Assembly: GCA_026929865.2 (NCBI GenBank)
Contig: CM049404.1
Coordinates: 12,476,001-12,540,000, forward strand
Direction: 5' to 3'
Length of the DNA: 64,000 nucleotides
From: Hyperoplus lanceolatus
Lineage: Eukaryota > Chordata > Actinopteri > Uranoscopiformes > Ammodytidae
The notes below the pieces were generated by a model. The model worked only from the letters and a program-made list of their open reading frames with translations, did not search any database and had not been told where the DNA came from. Within the stretch, counting starts at the first letter, position 1; the number at the start of each line of letters is the position of its first letter. This document shows, piece by piece, positions 25,977 through 52,498 of this stretch. The translations under genes were made by a program, and so were the position numbers.

Positions 25977-27068
25977 TTCCTTTTAAAAGATAAATTTACC
26001 TTTCCAAAAGGTAAATTTACCTTTCCAAAAAGGTAAGTTTACCTTTTAAAAAGGTAAATTTACCTTTTAAAAGGTAAATTTACCTTTTTAAAAGGGTAAC
26101 TACTCTTTTTAAAAGGGTAACTACCCTTTTCAAAAGGTTAGTTACTTTTGAATAAGGCAAGTAAATTTGCCTAAGTCGAGAGTTTGAGAATGCTTTTCCT
26201 CTAATAACTTTCAAAACTTAACTTTTTCAGGAGTTTGAAATTACCTCCTCTGGAATGGGCCCCATGACAAAATATGAAAATATATGAAAATATGTATGTG
26301 GATCTGAAATGTTATTTTCCAAAATGACTCAAGCATTCTAAGTGGATGGAGAAAATTCAAAAACATACTTTTAAAAGGTAAACTAACCTTTTCAAAAGGG
26401 TAAATAACTTTCAAAAGGGTAATAATTTTTAAAGGTAAAATTTATTTTGAAAGGTAAGTTTACCTTTTAAAAAGGTAAATTTACCTTTCCAAAAAGGTAA
26501 GTTTACCTTTTAAAAGGTAAATTTACCTTTTAAAAGGTAAATTTACCTTTACCTTTTTGGAAAGGTAAATTTACCTTTTGGAAAGGTAAATTTACCTTTT
26601 AAAAGATAAATTTACCTTTTTAAAAGGGTAACTACTCTTTTTAAAAGGGTAACTACCCTTTTCAAAAGGTTAGTTACCCTTTTGAACTAAGGCAAGTGAA
26701 ATTTGCCTAAGTCGAGAGTTTGAGAATGCTTTTCCTTTAATAACTTTCAAAATGTTCAACTTTTTCAGGAGTTTGAAATTACCTCCTCTGGAATGGGCCC
26801 CATGACCCCGAAAATATGAAAATATATGAAAATATGTATGTGGATCTGAAATGTTATTTTCCAAAAATGACTCCACAGCCCCATTCTAAGTGGATGGAGA
26901 AAATTCAAAAACTTACCTTTTCAAAAGGTAAACTAACCTTTTCAAAAGGGTAACTAACCTTTTTAAAAGGTAAACTTACCTTTTTGGAAAGGTAAATTTA
27001 CCTTTTGGAAAGGTAAATTTACCTTTTGGAAAGGTAAATTTACCTTTTTAAAAGGGTAACTACTCTTT
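25977..27068. repeat. higher-order satellite of AAAGGTAAATTTACCTTT palindromes
   Basis: Three blocks (about 25977-26130, 26360-26660 and 26910-27068) are tandem near-copies of the palindrome AAAGGTAAATTTACCTTT. A, G or extra A vary at the joints. The blocks alternate with a unique-looking spacer containing 'aagtcgagagtttgagaatg', 'ggaatgggccccatga' and 'gtatgtggatctgaaatg'. The spacer at 26094-26360 repeats at 26626-26910, so the higher-order period is about 532 bases. A third unit starts at 27054 and is cut off near 27070. No coding frame survives. It is satellite-like, not a CRISPR, because there are no unique equal-length spacers. Confidence 0.85.
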
Positions 27069-27070
27069 TT

Positions 27071-27484
27071 TTGTGTACCTTATTGTAAAGTGTTACCGGT
27101 GTTCTTACCTCTTTGTTCATTTAATACCGGCATCCTTGTTGTCATTCATTTTCCATATAATTTGAACAAAGGCCGAGACTGGGAGGCGGCGGACTTTTAT
27201 TAGTTTTGTAGTGTAACGTAGGGGGGCGTGGCCGTGGTGGTTTGCCAAGTGGCTGCTGCGGCTACGGGCTGCACACAACCATGGACCTATAAGGAAACCG
27301 CGTGTGTAGAAAGCATCATAGACAATAGCCTCGTTTGAGATGTCCCCCTTTTTCTAACACCCCCCCCCCACCCGCCCCCGGCTTGGGGGGCCCACCACTT
27401 TTTTGCCTTTTTTTTGTTGGTCCCCCGAGCCGCGCCGCCGCACTGCTGGGCTTGCTCTCACCCGGGGGGGGGGGAGGAGGGGGA
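27071..27484. repeat. DNA-element tail and GC-rich spacer
   Basis: 'tttgtgtaccttattgtaaa' followed by 'gtgttacc' (27070-27098) is the reversed form of a very common fish transposon terminus. The rest includes G- and C-homopolymer tracts (27360-27380, 27462-27482). No gene was seen. Confidence 0.4.
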
Positions 27485-28012
27485 TTATAAAGTATAGACG
27501 CCGCATTGGGCGTTGAGCGCGAGAAATGCGGGCGCCATCTTGGACCGGTTACACGTTCCACTCAGTGTAGTCTGTTTGGCAGGTGGAATGAACTGTCAGC
27601 GCATGTAATTAATCATATCAATCTCATTAAATACCAAACTGATTTTCACGCGGTTTTCTTTGCTGCAAAGATCATACATGTAGCTAAGATACAGGGCACA
27701 AGTTTCGAGGTGTTTTAATATTCATAGTGGGCTTAACAGTCATAGAAGATTCTGATATGATATAATAACCAGACGTCCGAGATCAAAACGAGGAACATCC
27801 CCAGAAAAGGGAAGCAGAAACAGATAGGGGCAGTAAAGTCAGCCAAAAGTCAGTCAAAGAAAACCGCGAGAAAATCAGTTTGGTATTTAATGAGATATGA
27901 TTAATTACATGCGCAGTTCATTCCACCTGGTGACCGGTTCAAGATGGCGGGCGCATTTCTCGTCAGCGCCAATAGGCAGTAGCGGCCAACACGGCGGCTA
28001 TCCTTTATAACA
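27485..28012. repeat. fold-back element with about 170-bp arms
   Basis: The arms 27485-27662 and 27855-28012 are inverted copies. Both contain 'gcgccatcttg', 'accggt', 'aggtggaatgaact', 'gcatgtaattaatcatat' and 'aaataccaaactgatttt'. The left arm carries about 30 extra bases (near 27548-27580). The spacer is about 190 bases, with no ORF. The element resembles a non-autonomous long-TIR or fold-back transposon. The target duplication is unclear. Confidence 0.7.
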
Positions 28013-28430
28013 TATCCATATATAATGTCTATGCTTTATAATGTCTATGGAAAGCATGGCAGAAAGAGGATGTCACTCTTTTTTTGCTCTCTTTTTTTGA
28101 TCTGATTCAACATAACACATACCCTCGCTCAGAGCTAATCGGTATCACGAAGGCAGTTATCAGGTTTCAGCTTCAGGCTCTGTGCGCGTCCCCATAAGAG
28201 GGGGCGTTTGGCCGTCATTTGACTCTGCTTCCGCACAGACTGGACTGATCTTGTGCCGCTAACTTTACACTAACGGACTAATTGCGAGCAGCTGACTTCG
28301 CTGACTTCACAAGAGTTTGTCAGTCTGAATGATCACAGAACAGCAGAAAACAGATAGCCGAAAAAAACTCATACTGCAAATAAGGAGAGAGTGGAATGTT
28401 GTCAGAAAACTGGGCTACTGAATTGATTAA

Positions 28431-28477
28431 TTTATTTTACAGATCGTTCTCGCAGGGAGAACGATCTGTAAAATAAA
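28431..28477. other. perfect 21-bp hairpin
   Basis: 28431-28451 pairs without mismatch with 28457-28477 around the 5-base loop GCAGG. The stem core is TTACAGATCGTTCTC. It is isolated between the fold-back element and nt5dc2. It is not flanked by obvious transposon ends. Confidence 0.85.
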
Positions 28478-30439
28478 TGACATTATAAAGCAATTAAAGG
28501 TTGAACTCGGATTTAAACAGTACACCATTTAGCCTAGTTGATAATCCTACACTTAAGAATCTGATTTAAGTCTGACACTGTCCCCTAATGAATAGCATAG
28601 CCTATGTGGAAAATCAGTTAGTTTTGGGCCACATCAAAATTAATACAATTTTGATTTTGATTTAGGCTAATAGCCCTTTATTTGCATCTTATAAATACCA
28701 TTAAAATAAATAGCCTAGATACAAAACCTGTAGGCTAGTCTGTATTTTCCGGACAAATATGAATCTACTGTGAGAAGCTTAACCTGCGAGTCTGCAGCGA
28801 TGTCCGAACTGTGACAGCTGTCACCTGTCACGTCCCAACTGTAATCGCTACTGATGAAAAGAAAGAAGCCTACAGTGAAATAATGTTACAACCTGTGATT
28901 TTTTAGAACGCCAGGTAAAATCATTTGAGGTGAGAGCATGGCGCTGCATACATAGGTCTAGGCTATTTTACATTTTCTGCATCAATAACTAGGCCTATGT
29001 GGCAAAAAGCCGCAGCGCGATGTTACAGTTCACTCTAATGTAGCCTAAGCCTTATGTCACGGCCTCGTTTCGTTCATTATATTACTGATCAATACGTTTA
29101 CTGATTTAACTAGTTTACTCAGTGAGAAGTATCGCTCAGACAATATAGTCAGGTCCGCGCCTCCGCGGGATTTCAAAAGGTGTAGTTTCCTTAAAGGGTA
29201 GCGCTCTAAGAGCCGAATTTAAGCTCAAACTCTGGAACAAAAACTGGTCTGGGCAGGTTAGCCATGCAGCCTCTGTTACCACGGTGATCTAGCCAGATAG
29301 AAAGAGAGCCACCTTTCGTGATACTGAAAACTCTGGCTTTAGACCGCTTTCAACAGACCTCGCTCAGCCCTTAATCTCGCTTCGTAGTATACTCCTCTCT
29401 GGACATTACAGATTTGAGCTATAACGGCTTATTTTGAATGATCAGGCTGTCTGTGTCTATGGAGTAAGCCGTATTGTTTTCCACCCAAAGAGGACGTGGT
29501 CACGAGAGTTCCATCTAGATGACGTAATGCCGACCTGCTGTATGGTGCAACATACGTTACAGCAGACTAATGCACGTATACTGTTGGAACCTGCATCTTA
29601 AACCGACCTGCAGAACAAGTTTGATAAGTGCAAGATCTCTTTGTTAGAAGTCAAGGTAAACAAAACAGAATAAGTTGTGTAATCAAACGAGCAAATGGTT
29701 GCAGGTGTTCTTACACAGTATGGAGGTCAGGCCACATTTAATTTAAAGGTGCAGTTGTGTGTACCATAAGATGTTCAGGTTATGGAACTAACTAATAGGT
29801 TGATAAACTTTATTTAGGGAAAGGCAGTTGTGGCTGCAGTGCTAACACATGCATGCACAAGATATCAATAGTAATCTAAGACTGAAAGAAAGATTGTTTG
29901 TAAAAGTCTGTCTGTTGAATCTGAAAACAGGAATTATTTTTATACATGGAGCTCAGAATCTCCTCAGCCACAAAAAAAAACTCAGGTAGACAATACTTGG
30001 GAGATTGTGGAGCTGCTGCATCTTTTGGAGATTCTTTCACTTCTTTTATAAGATAAGATATTATTTTACTTGCTCCACTGCATGAATATTAACATTGTTA
30101 TTAACAAAAGTAACAGTGCAGAGTAAAAGGCACAGTAAAAAAAGTGAAGTAAGTACATGTTAAATATGAAAACAAGTAAGTAAACAAATGAATATAGAAA
30201 ATAAGTAGCCTAACAGACAATTAAATAAGTAAAGAGGTGTACCAAAGAGTAAACATTTTCTCAGATCTGATTATTCATATCTGATTATCCATTTCACCAC
30301 AGTTGATGAAAGAATAAATAAAAATAAATCTCCTTAAAAAAATGGTGCTGAAGGCATTTTTGACCTTAAAAAACCTCTTGTAATAGATCCATAGAAAAAA
30401 CCATGGGCCTATGGAAAAAACTCTTAGAGATAGTCAGGT
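28478..30439. other. intergenic, nothing recognised
   Basis: No ORF with family resemblance, RNA gene or clear repeat boundary was seen. 30040-30110 has 'ataagataagatattatttt', a possible retroposon-tail fragment. Confidence 0.5.
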
Positions 30440-30632
30440 CCATGGTTGTGATTGGCTGCAGGGACCCATCGCCCCGCCTCTGTATAGGGAGGAGCGTGCT
30501 TTGCGCGGGGCGTGTCTTCGAGGGATGTTTACAGTTTTCATCTGTTTTTGTGCACGCGCGAACTGACTGGAACTTACAGATGCAGCATATTTCCGACGTG
30601 TGTTTGAATAGAGCTGTAAAACAAAAAACAAA
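30440..30632 (+). promoter_or_regulatory. nt5dc2 promoter and 5' UTR
   Basis: This segment upstream of the nt5dc2 start has an inverted CCAAT box ('gattggctgc', about 30451) and GC boxes ('ccccgcctc' and 'ggggcgtgtc'). No TATA box is placed convincingly. Transcription probably starts around 30520-30580. Confidence 0.55.
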
Positions 30633-45205
<14,573 letters not shown>

Positions 45206-45524
45206 GGGCTGTGCTCTCACCTACTGACTGTTGATAATAATTTAGGCCTGGCAAACACTTGAGATTGCCAGTTGAGTATTTGTATTCATGTAGCAGAGTT
45301 TTAATCCCATGAAGGAGCCCGCACAATTCCCCTTCATGGAGCAACGCATTACTGTTCTCTCCACAGTGACCCACTTCCGCCAATGAATTCACAAGACGGT
45401 GCTGTACGTTAGCTATCAGTTCAATTACACATACTGGGGGGTGGGAACACTGGTGGTTGCTGCCTGAACTTAAGTATTATGGAAATGTTGAACATTATTG
45501 AGCTATCGCTGCACAATTACAACT

Positions 45525-45530
45525 AATAAA
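45525..45530 (+). promoter_or_regulatory. nt5dc2 polyadenylation signal
   Basis: AATAAA lies 320 bases after the stop codon, with a T/G-rich stretch ('attgtgttgatctctt') downstream. The 3' UTR is short. Confidence 0.65.
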
Positions 45531-45739
45531 TCTGTTTAAACTGAACAAATTGTGTTGATCTCTTATTAATTGTCTTACTCATCATATTTTCATGTAATAA
45601 CAATTCAAGTTAAGATTATGGATATATGAACAGAATAAGTACTAACCTGTGGTTAATTTAAAAAAAATAATTGTGAGTTATTCAATATAGGCTACAGTCT
45701 ATGATTGTGAGTTGTAGATATGTAGAGCATCTAATTGCC

Positions 45740-45870
45740 TGCCATTTATGTGATAGGTCGTTTGGTTGCTAGGCAGCGCTGCATCCATTCATCTCCACTG
45801 TATCGCTCAGCATCACAGATTCATTCACATCCAACTGCCCGCTCGAAGAGATCTGCAAAGGTACTGTACT
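45740..45870 (+). promoter_or_regulatory. candidate distal promoter/untranslated exon
   Basis: 'tttggttgctaggcagcgct' resembles an RFX half-site. It is followed by 'cgaagagatctgcaaag' and a possible donor 'gtactg' at about 45860. CpG density rises until 46150. It might be an upstream non-coding exon of the plus-strand gene that starts coding at 58839. This is inference only. Confidence 0.25.
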
Positions 45871-47600
45871 CTGCAACTTACAACCTCGCTCTGAATGGTT
45901 GTTATTAAGCGCTCTGTGGCGCGTGTACCATAGTGGCAGTTAAATTGAAATAGCAGGAAGTGCGTGTGTATTGATCTTGGTCAAGTTTTGTGGCACTGTC
46001 CCGTGCAGGAATTATTGTTGCGCCTATAACTCAGCGCTATTTTACGGGCAATTTGGCTACACGGACGTTTGTGTTTACCAAAGCGCGCGCTGTCTAGGCT
46101 ATTGCTCATTCGGTCTATTATTGATAAATACACGCATGAAGTCACCGAAATCATTGTTGCGTGGCAGCAAAAACGGTTGCCTCCCTTTTAATTCCTACCA
46201 GCCCATTAGCAAACTATGAGATCAACACTTTGTTTACAATTCAGACGCCATTTAGACGCCTTTAAAAATCTAGCTAGAAAACTATAGCCTATTTTCCATC
46301 ATTTTTTTTTATACCTTTTAAAAAAATGCAGCGTCTTAGTTTTAAATATTCATCAAATAAGACATTAAAGTAGCCTTATAAAATTATAATAAAATAGAAC
46401 TCTTTGAATTTTGATAAATATATAAAAGGAGAAATACAATGGCCTATATACAATTAGTGTTATTGTAGGCCTAGTTATTGTATTCTAGACATTTTTATTG
46501 TAAGAACCCCTTTTCAAGAGTTTGTTTTAATTGCATGTTGGCATTTTTATTTCCTAATGTCACTTCCCATATAACAGCCTCACCTCATTCAGAGATTGAT
46601 TGCAACTCACCATTCATGCTTAAAGTTTATTGATTTCTGTGACATTTGATGACAGAATGACATTTCCTCTCAGTTTTTTTTCTACTGGGGATTTCCTGTT
46701 TCCTCTGCAAAGCCCTTAGTGTGAGATGTTCCATCCTCCAGGACCGAATATTCTATTACAATGTTGCTTATTGCGTCGGGCGTTACATTTCACAAAAGTC
46801 TCAAGTCATTTGATGTTTTGTTCTGTCTTGGACTGGAAAAATGGGATACAAATTACTTCACTGGAACAGCTATCCCGATTCCCTATTACATTAGCATGAA
46901 AAACACACTATTTTAGGTTATGTGAAATTAAACTGTGAGGAAAAGTGAAGATGTGGAGCTTTAAGAGATGATCTCATACCAGTTTTCTTCCAGTAAACAG
47001 CATAAATGGGATGCATCTCATTTACTAGCTGTTTGAGAGATTTGGTGCATTTTGTTCTGAGGTCAGAAAGCGAGAAGGTATCGGTTCATTTGTGTCTATT
47101 TTTTGAAGTCACAGTATATTTCTTGGAGTTCGATTTAAGTTTTAGATTAATTGTTCTGATATACCAGCAGTATACATGATTCAGTTTCCGATCCTGGTCT
47201 TAGACCATATTGAATTCTATGAATTTATTTTACACAGCACTGAATTTAGTATTATATGCAAGAAGAGGTGTTTTTTTTTTCCTGTGATGTTTGTTTATTG
47301 AATGCTTCATGTGATCTCCGGTGGTGCATCTGTGTGTTTGCAGGGCTGACTGGTGTTTCAGGAAATATCATCATGGTGAATAAGCCCACACCTGAGTAAC
47401 AGAAGCTGCTGGGGCAAACCTTTTTTTTCCGTCTCTGCTGACCTAATTTAATGTGTTAATGTCTTTTATTGAGCCAGGAGCCTACAGCATTACTTTACTG
47501 AGAAACAAGAGAGACTAAATTAATCAATTTAACACATTCTGGTTGCACTGTGTGCTCTTATACAGCTTTATTCGATAGAGATATTTGTTAAGGACATTCC
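45871..47600. other. non-coding, nothing recognised
   Basis: Short AT-rich open frames lack family resemblance. 'tttgcag' at 47335-47341 could be an acceptor, but the following sequence meets a stop within nine codons of its first ATG. Confidence 0.5.
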
Positions 47601-47605
47601 CTTAA

Positions 47606-47774
47606 AGGCGGAAACAGCAATTCTCAAGAACGCTTGTTACCAGTTTACAGAGCCTAGGCTGTGTTTTAACACCGGCTTTTCTTTTAAGCATACACACAGT
47701 ACAGATAAATAGAGGATCATGACGAGATATTCACTGATTTCGACAAAAAGCATTCTCCATAGCTGACTCCACCT
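47606..47774. mobile_element. MITE-A copy 2
   Basis: TTAA lies at 47602-47605 and 47775-47778. The ends 'aggcggaaacagcaattctc' and 'gctgactccacct' are inverted versions of each other. Internally it has 'gtttacagagcctaggctgt' and 'gatattcactgatttcgaca', shared with the copies at 57834 and 62871. At 169 bp it is internally deleted. Confidence 0.7.
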
Positions 47775-47778
47775 TTAA

Positions 47779-49120
47779 ATGAAATGATCCCACAGATTTT
47801 CTCAAATCAGTCCTTCCTTTTCCCAACAAATCCTTGCAACCCTGTCCCCTTTACCGGCCCCATATTGGATTTTTTCTGTCTACTTTTGCAGTTCTATCTC
47901 TTCAATCTCTTCTTGTTATCTTTCCATCCCTCCGCTTTTCCCTATACCTCATCCTCACTCCTCCATTTCACCACCTCTAAATCACTCCATTCCTTTCCAT
48001 GTGCGACCCTCCCTTTTCTCCATGTCTTTCTAGTTGAGTGCCTGTCACTGGGCTAGCAGTGGGAGGCTGTGCACTCCTGTGTGTGTGTGTGTGTGTGCGT
48101 GTGTGTGTGTGCATGTGCGTGTGTGCTCTGTCAGCCTGTCCCTCCACGCAGCAGCCTCTTCTATTATTGAATGTAACGGGACTCTGACTTTTACAGTTGA
48201 GCAACGCTGGGATCTGTGCTCGGTGTGGGCCCAATGATATTCCTTCATCTGCTTTGAAACTAAAACAATACGAGCCCCGCAGAGAAACACATAGACGTAC
48301 ACGGTTTGTTTTTATTATGTTGTCATCTGTGTTCTTGTGCAAAAGCATTACAAAACCACAACATCTTTGTTAATTCACAAGGTCTATTCATTTTGGACTA
48401 ACAACCAAGGAAAAGCAGACGGGCTCGGCTTGGTGCAAATGTAAATCTTATTTTTGGCTGTAACACACAGAGTCTTTGAGGATGCGTAGAGGCGAGAGGC
48501 CTCAGGGCAGCAACTAATTGGCCCCTGCCAGTGTCCTGGAGTGCTGCGGTTTGAATTCACTGCTGTGTGATCGTGAGTGTGATCCCACACGACAAGCAGT
48601 TAGTCTGTATAATAGATCAGGTTAAATCACCATTATCAGCCAATGTTTTTGTCGCTATTTGTCTTCAGGGTGTTTTTAACTTGATAATGTGTTCCACTCA
48701 TCATAAGGATAACTGATTTACCTCAATGGCAGTGATTGTACTATGAGATGCCCTGTATGAATTTTACATGGGCAGGTTAAAAATGTAAAACGGTGCTCCA
48801 GTGATTTAGCATCACACTCCCAACACTGTCGAACTCTCAATGGACATTTATTTGTATTGTTTTAAAGGTAAAAAATTGATGCAGCTGATGACGCGTGACA
48901 TGATGTATGCATTCAATTTCCTTGTCAAAAACCTGGTGCCAACGTTACCCACAGTGCAACTCTAGGGTTGGGCTTAGACAAAATCATATCTCTTTTTAAT
49001 GTCACATTACTGGTTGCATTTTTGTAGCATGTGACCTTTTTAGTTGAGTTTAATTGAATATTCATGGGCAGGTTCACGACAACCCATTCAAATACATGGA
49101 CCTGTATTGTATGAGCAACC
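47779..49120. other. intergenic, pyrimidine-rich then (GT)n
   Basis: 47790-48030 is C/T-rich. 48079-48126 is an imperfect GT array. I see nothing else. Confidence 0.5.
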
Positions 49121-49855
49121 ATAGACGGATTATGAGATAATGGGCCCCTGGGCACAAACTCTTAAAGGGCCCCCCACTCCTCCCTATCCAGTCAGCTACA
49201 CTGACTTTTCCACACAGATACATAATGGCAAAAACATATTAAGGAAGTCAGTGTTTCCCACAGGATTTTGGGATACTGTTGGAAGGACCTTGTACTTTGC
49301 TGGGGGGTCCGGGGGCATGCCCCTGGATTTTTTTTTACCTTTTTAAAGTAAAATGCATCAATCTGATGCACTTTGGGAGGAAATTTTATCAAATCCTGAG
49401 ATGCAGGAGGAACATTATTTTTCAGATTTTTCTTAAACAGGCAGCACTCTTTACTCTGCAACTGTAAAAACAGTACAGTAGATTGGTCTTCAGACCCATG
49501 TTCTATGAAGGAGGGGCCCATTTCAACGGATAAAGGGTGGATAGCTACTTTTTATGAACAATTTAGAATTCACAGAAAGTTTATTTCTGTATGTGTGAGG
49601 GGGCCTTCAAGGCCCATCATGGAGCCCCTTAGACAGAGCTACTAATGCTGTTGTTTTGATTTCTATCTTGTTACATTTTAATGAGTATCCTTATATTTAG
49701 GCTATTCCTTTTTGGGCCCTGTTATTGACATCAGTGACTGAGCTCTTTGACTATACGACATGAAAAGTCGCTATACTCTGGCTTAGGGCCCCGCTGAGCC
49801 CTTGGGCCCCTGGGCCTGTGCCCAGTGTGCCCGTGCAGTAATCCACCCCTGTGAG
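49121..49855. mobile_element. 'gggcccctgggc' repeat with nested hAT-like piece
   Basis: The left 'agacggattatgagataatg' with 'gggcccctgggc' and the right 'cccttgggcccctgggcctg' with 'gtaatccacccctg' delimit a known style of fish repeat. At 49249, 'cagtgtttcccacaggattt' and 'ggggggtccgggggcatgcc' look like a second, hAT-like repeat inserted in it. There is no coding capacity. Confidence 0.45.
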
Positions 49856-51835
49856 CAACGTGTCCCTATACAGCCTTTCAGTACTCTATTGCCTTCTGTT
49901 TCTTCCACCTTTTGTATTCTTATTATCCTTTATCGTTGTTGTTTTTTCCCCACCTCAATAGCCTTTAAAGGTACGGAGATCCCTGCAGTTTCCATACTCA
50001 AGTCTATTGTATATCAAAGCAACCATGAGGAGCCTCAGAGCTTCACTACCCGGTCCCTTTCCACTCCAGCTTTACCAGATTTTTTTAGATGGATTATTTA
50101 TTATATGCTGGTTTACGTGAGGCCAGGCTGCTCCTGAGACACTCCGCTCTTTCAATCTCCATAAATGTAGGATGCCCCTTTGGCACTCTATTAAAATATC
50201 ATGCGAGACTGTGAGGATGCTCTCTTTAGCAGTGCAATTTACTTTTCCCTGCGCTCCTGGCCTGGCATGCTATAGTTGAATGTTTAATATGTTGTTGAAA
50301 CCTTGTTTTGCAAATTACAGCCCTGTTGGAGATCTATTGCATACATCAAGCCTATGCTATAATTAAGAGATGAGAGTGTGACCCGGCCGCATCAAACACA
50401 AGGCGTAATATTGTGTCAATGTCAAGCTGGGGAAACCTGACTGAGGGGAACATGGGGGAGAAAATGGTTTGAGTAATTGGATGGCAGTGAGATATATTGA
50501 GATATATAGTGAGATAAGTCACTGTGATATCTTGATTACAGAAGCTATCACTGGACTTTTGCAGGCACATCAACACAAACAACATTCAAACCCTAGTATT
50601 GACACTTAAAGGCCTACTTATATATTTTAGAATGTGGATGCTTTTATTTTCATCCACGTTGAATTATTCATCTGGTATTTGTGTGTATCCTCTGCCCAGA
50701 GGAGGATGTCAGCTGGACCACAGCAAGCAGCTTATTAGAGCAAAAGTGTACCGTCTCTTTGATGGCCTTTGAATGAGTCACCCACTCTCCCTCTCTCTCT
50801 CTGTATTCTGTATTCCTTATTGATTTTTCATCACACAACGTAGCCTTTGTAGTGTTGCCCATTCAATAGTTTCAATACCTACCACAGTGTATGGACGTAG
50901 ACGCTGAGTTTTAAATTTGAACTGGTTTCCTCAGTGCTGTGCCTTTGATGTCCGCCTTATTAACATTCAGGAAAGTGTGTCTTGTCATGGCTGTAGGATC
51001 TTGAGTCTGTGTCTTATTGGCTTTGGCTTTTATTGAAGTTCTCCGGGCAAAATACTTCCATCAATGGAAAATCATCTTTAATGTGCCACTGCTCTTTCCT
51101 GTAGACAAACTTCAGCACAGTCAAAGCAGAGTGCAATCCCTTAGTAATTAATTAGGTGCAGTATTATATCATTGTGACTTTATGGTGGGTACAAATAGGA
51201 ACCCATGGCATTCAGATCAAATGAATTAGCAATCCATACTATTCAATGGCCAATTTTAAAAACACAGGACAAGAAAAAAAAGTATAGGCATACTGCAACA
51301 AAGCTGCATTGCAGGCTTTGTATGAACAAGGCTGATGTGGTACCGGATTATTGATTTATCCTCACCTCACTGGCTCATAGCTTCTGCTCTCTTTCAAAGC
51401 AAGTAGAAAAAGAATTGCACTCTCTCCTTTGGAAATCAGTACAAATGGACACATTATAATGGAAGTCTAGACGATACAGACTACGGACGGTTTTCATGCC
51501 AAATGCAACTTATTCTTTATTAACATACAGTAGTTCATTATTTATGGTTTCAAAGCAATGTGGAGTTCACATGTAGCACTAGAGGCATACTGTGTTAGGG
51601 CATTCTGCAACTTGCTGCAATTTAGCATTCGGTTATTATTATCCGGAACTAATGGTTCTCCTCTAAAAGGTTATTTTTCGATCAAGCAGGAAGTCAACAT
51701 GAATGACTAACACTATAGAGTATGTTTTGTTCCTCTTCATAATGGATTCATGTTGTTTCTGCTCTGCACCACTGAGCTGTATAACAGATTGATTAGGAAG
51801 AGATACAGTGGAGGGGACCCCACACAATCTGGTGT

Positions 51836-51888
<53 letters not shown>

Positions 51889-52350
51889 ACTTCATAAGGT
51901 TTATATCTGGCTGATGACACATTGTAAACATCAAACCACACTGCATACATGAACATTAGAGAACAGAATTACCCAACAAGTCTTGTCTCATGATTTTCTG
52001 TCGTAGGCTTTTCCCTACAGTTACTTTATATGTGTCCTTCTCAAGATTGCAAAATTATGAAGTCATACATGGGAGGAGCAGAAATGTGTATGCTCAATAA
52101 TTTATACATGAATGTCTGGCATTACTGAATTTCGTCTGCCAGTAATAGTAACTTAACATTTGTCGCATTGAAAATTTAATTTCCAGCACAACCTTTGAGA
52201 CCAAACGCATAGCTAAATAGCAATAATACATATTACATATTTCTGTACCTGTGCAGTGCATGAGCCAGATATTGCTAAGACAATATCCAAAAGAAAAAAA
52301 TGTTACCTTGGAGTATTTGCTTCAGTGATTCAATAGTTTATATCACATAC
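49856..52350. other. intergenic, no gene seen
   Basis: It contains a CA array at 51839-51885. All open frames are short and lack recognisable domains. Confidence 0.5.
51839..51885 (+). repeat. (CA)n microsatellite
   Basis: A pure CA dinucleotide array of about 23 units. Confidence 0.95.
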
Positions 52351-52351
52351 T

Positions 52352-52498
52352 CTTTCTTTTTTCTATTCTACATACTACATCCGACGATAAAAAGAATCCG
52401 GGTACTTCTAACCATCCTAAATCTGTCCACAATAATCGGGACATCCTAAATCTTTTTTCTACATACTATTAGAAAGTATGCGATTCGGAACGCAACCA
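52352..52498. mobile_element. second copy of the CCCTGCGTTC-type MITE
   Basis: In reverse complement it reads 'gcgttccgaatcgcatactt', 'gaaaaaagatttaggatgtc', 'aggatggttagaagtac' and 'tttatcgtcggatgtagtat'. These match segments of the 17479-19047 element in the same order. It is shorter because it lacks the middle segment and the Tc1 insertion. Confidence 0.7.

Noticed and set aside
25977-27068. CRISPR-like array of short palindromic repeats
   Set aside because: The units are contiguous or near-contiguous without unique equal-length spacers, there are no cas genes, and the context is a vertebrate genome.
24146-27070. One large hAT element starting at 'caggggcagatctaccgggg'
   Set aside because: No inverted partner of this end was found on the right side of the island or satellite.
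28431-28477. Hairpin as an intrinsic bacterial terminator
   Set aside because: The context is eukaryotic and there is no adjacent gene or U tract in the proper place.
47335-47400. Possible coding exon after 'tttgcag'
   Set aside because: The reading frame closes after MVNKPTPE, and no donor or homology supports it.
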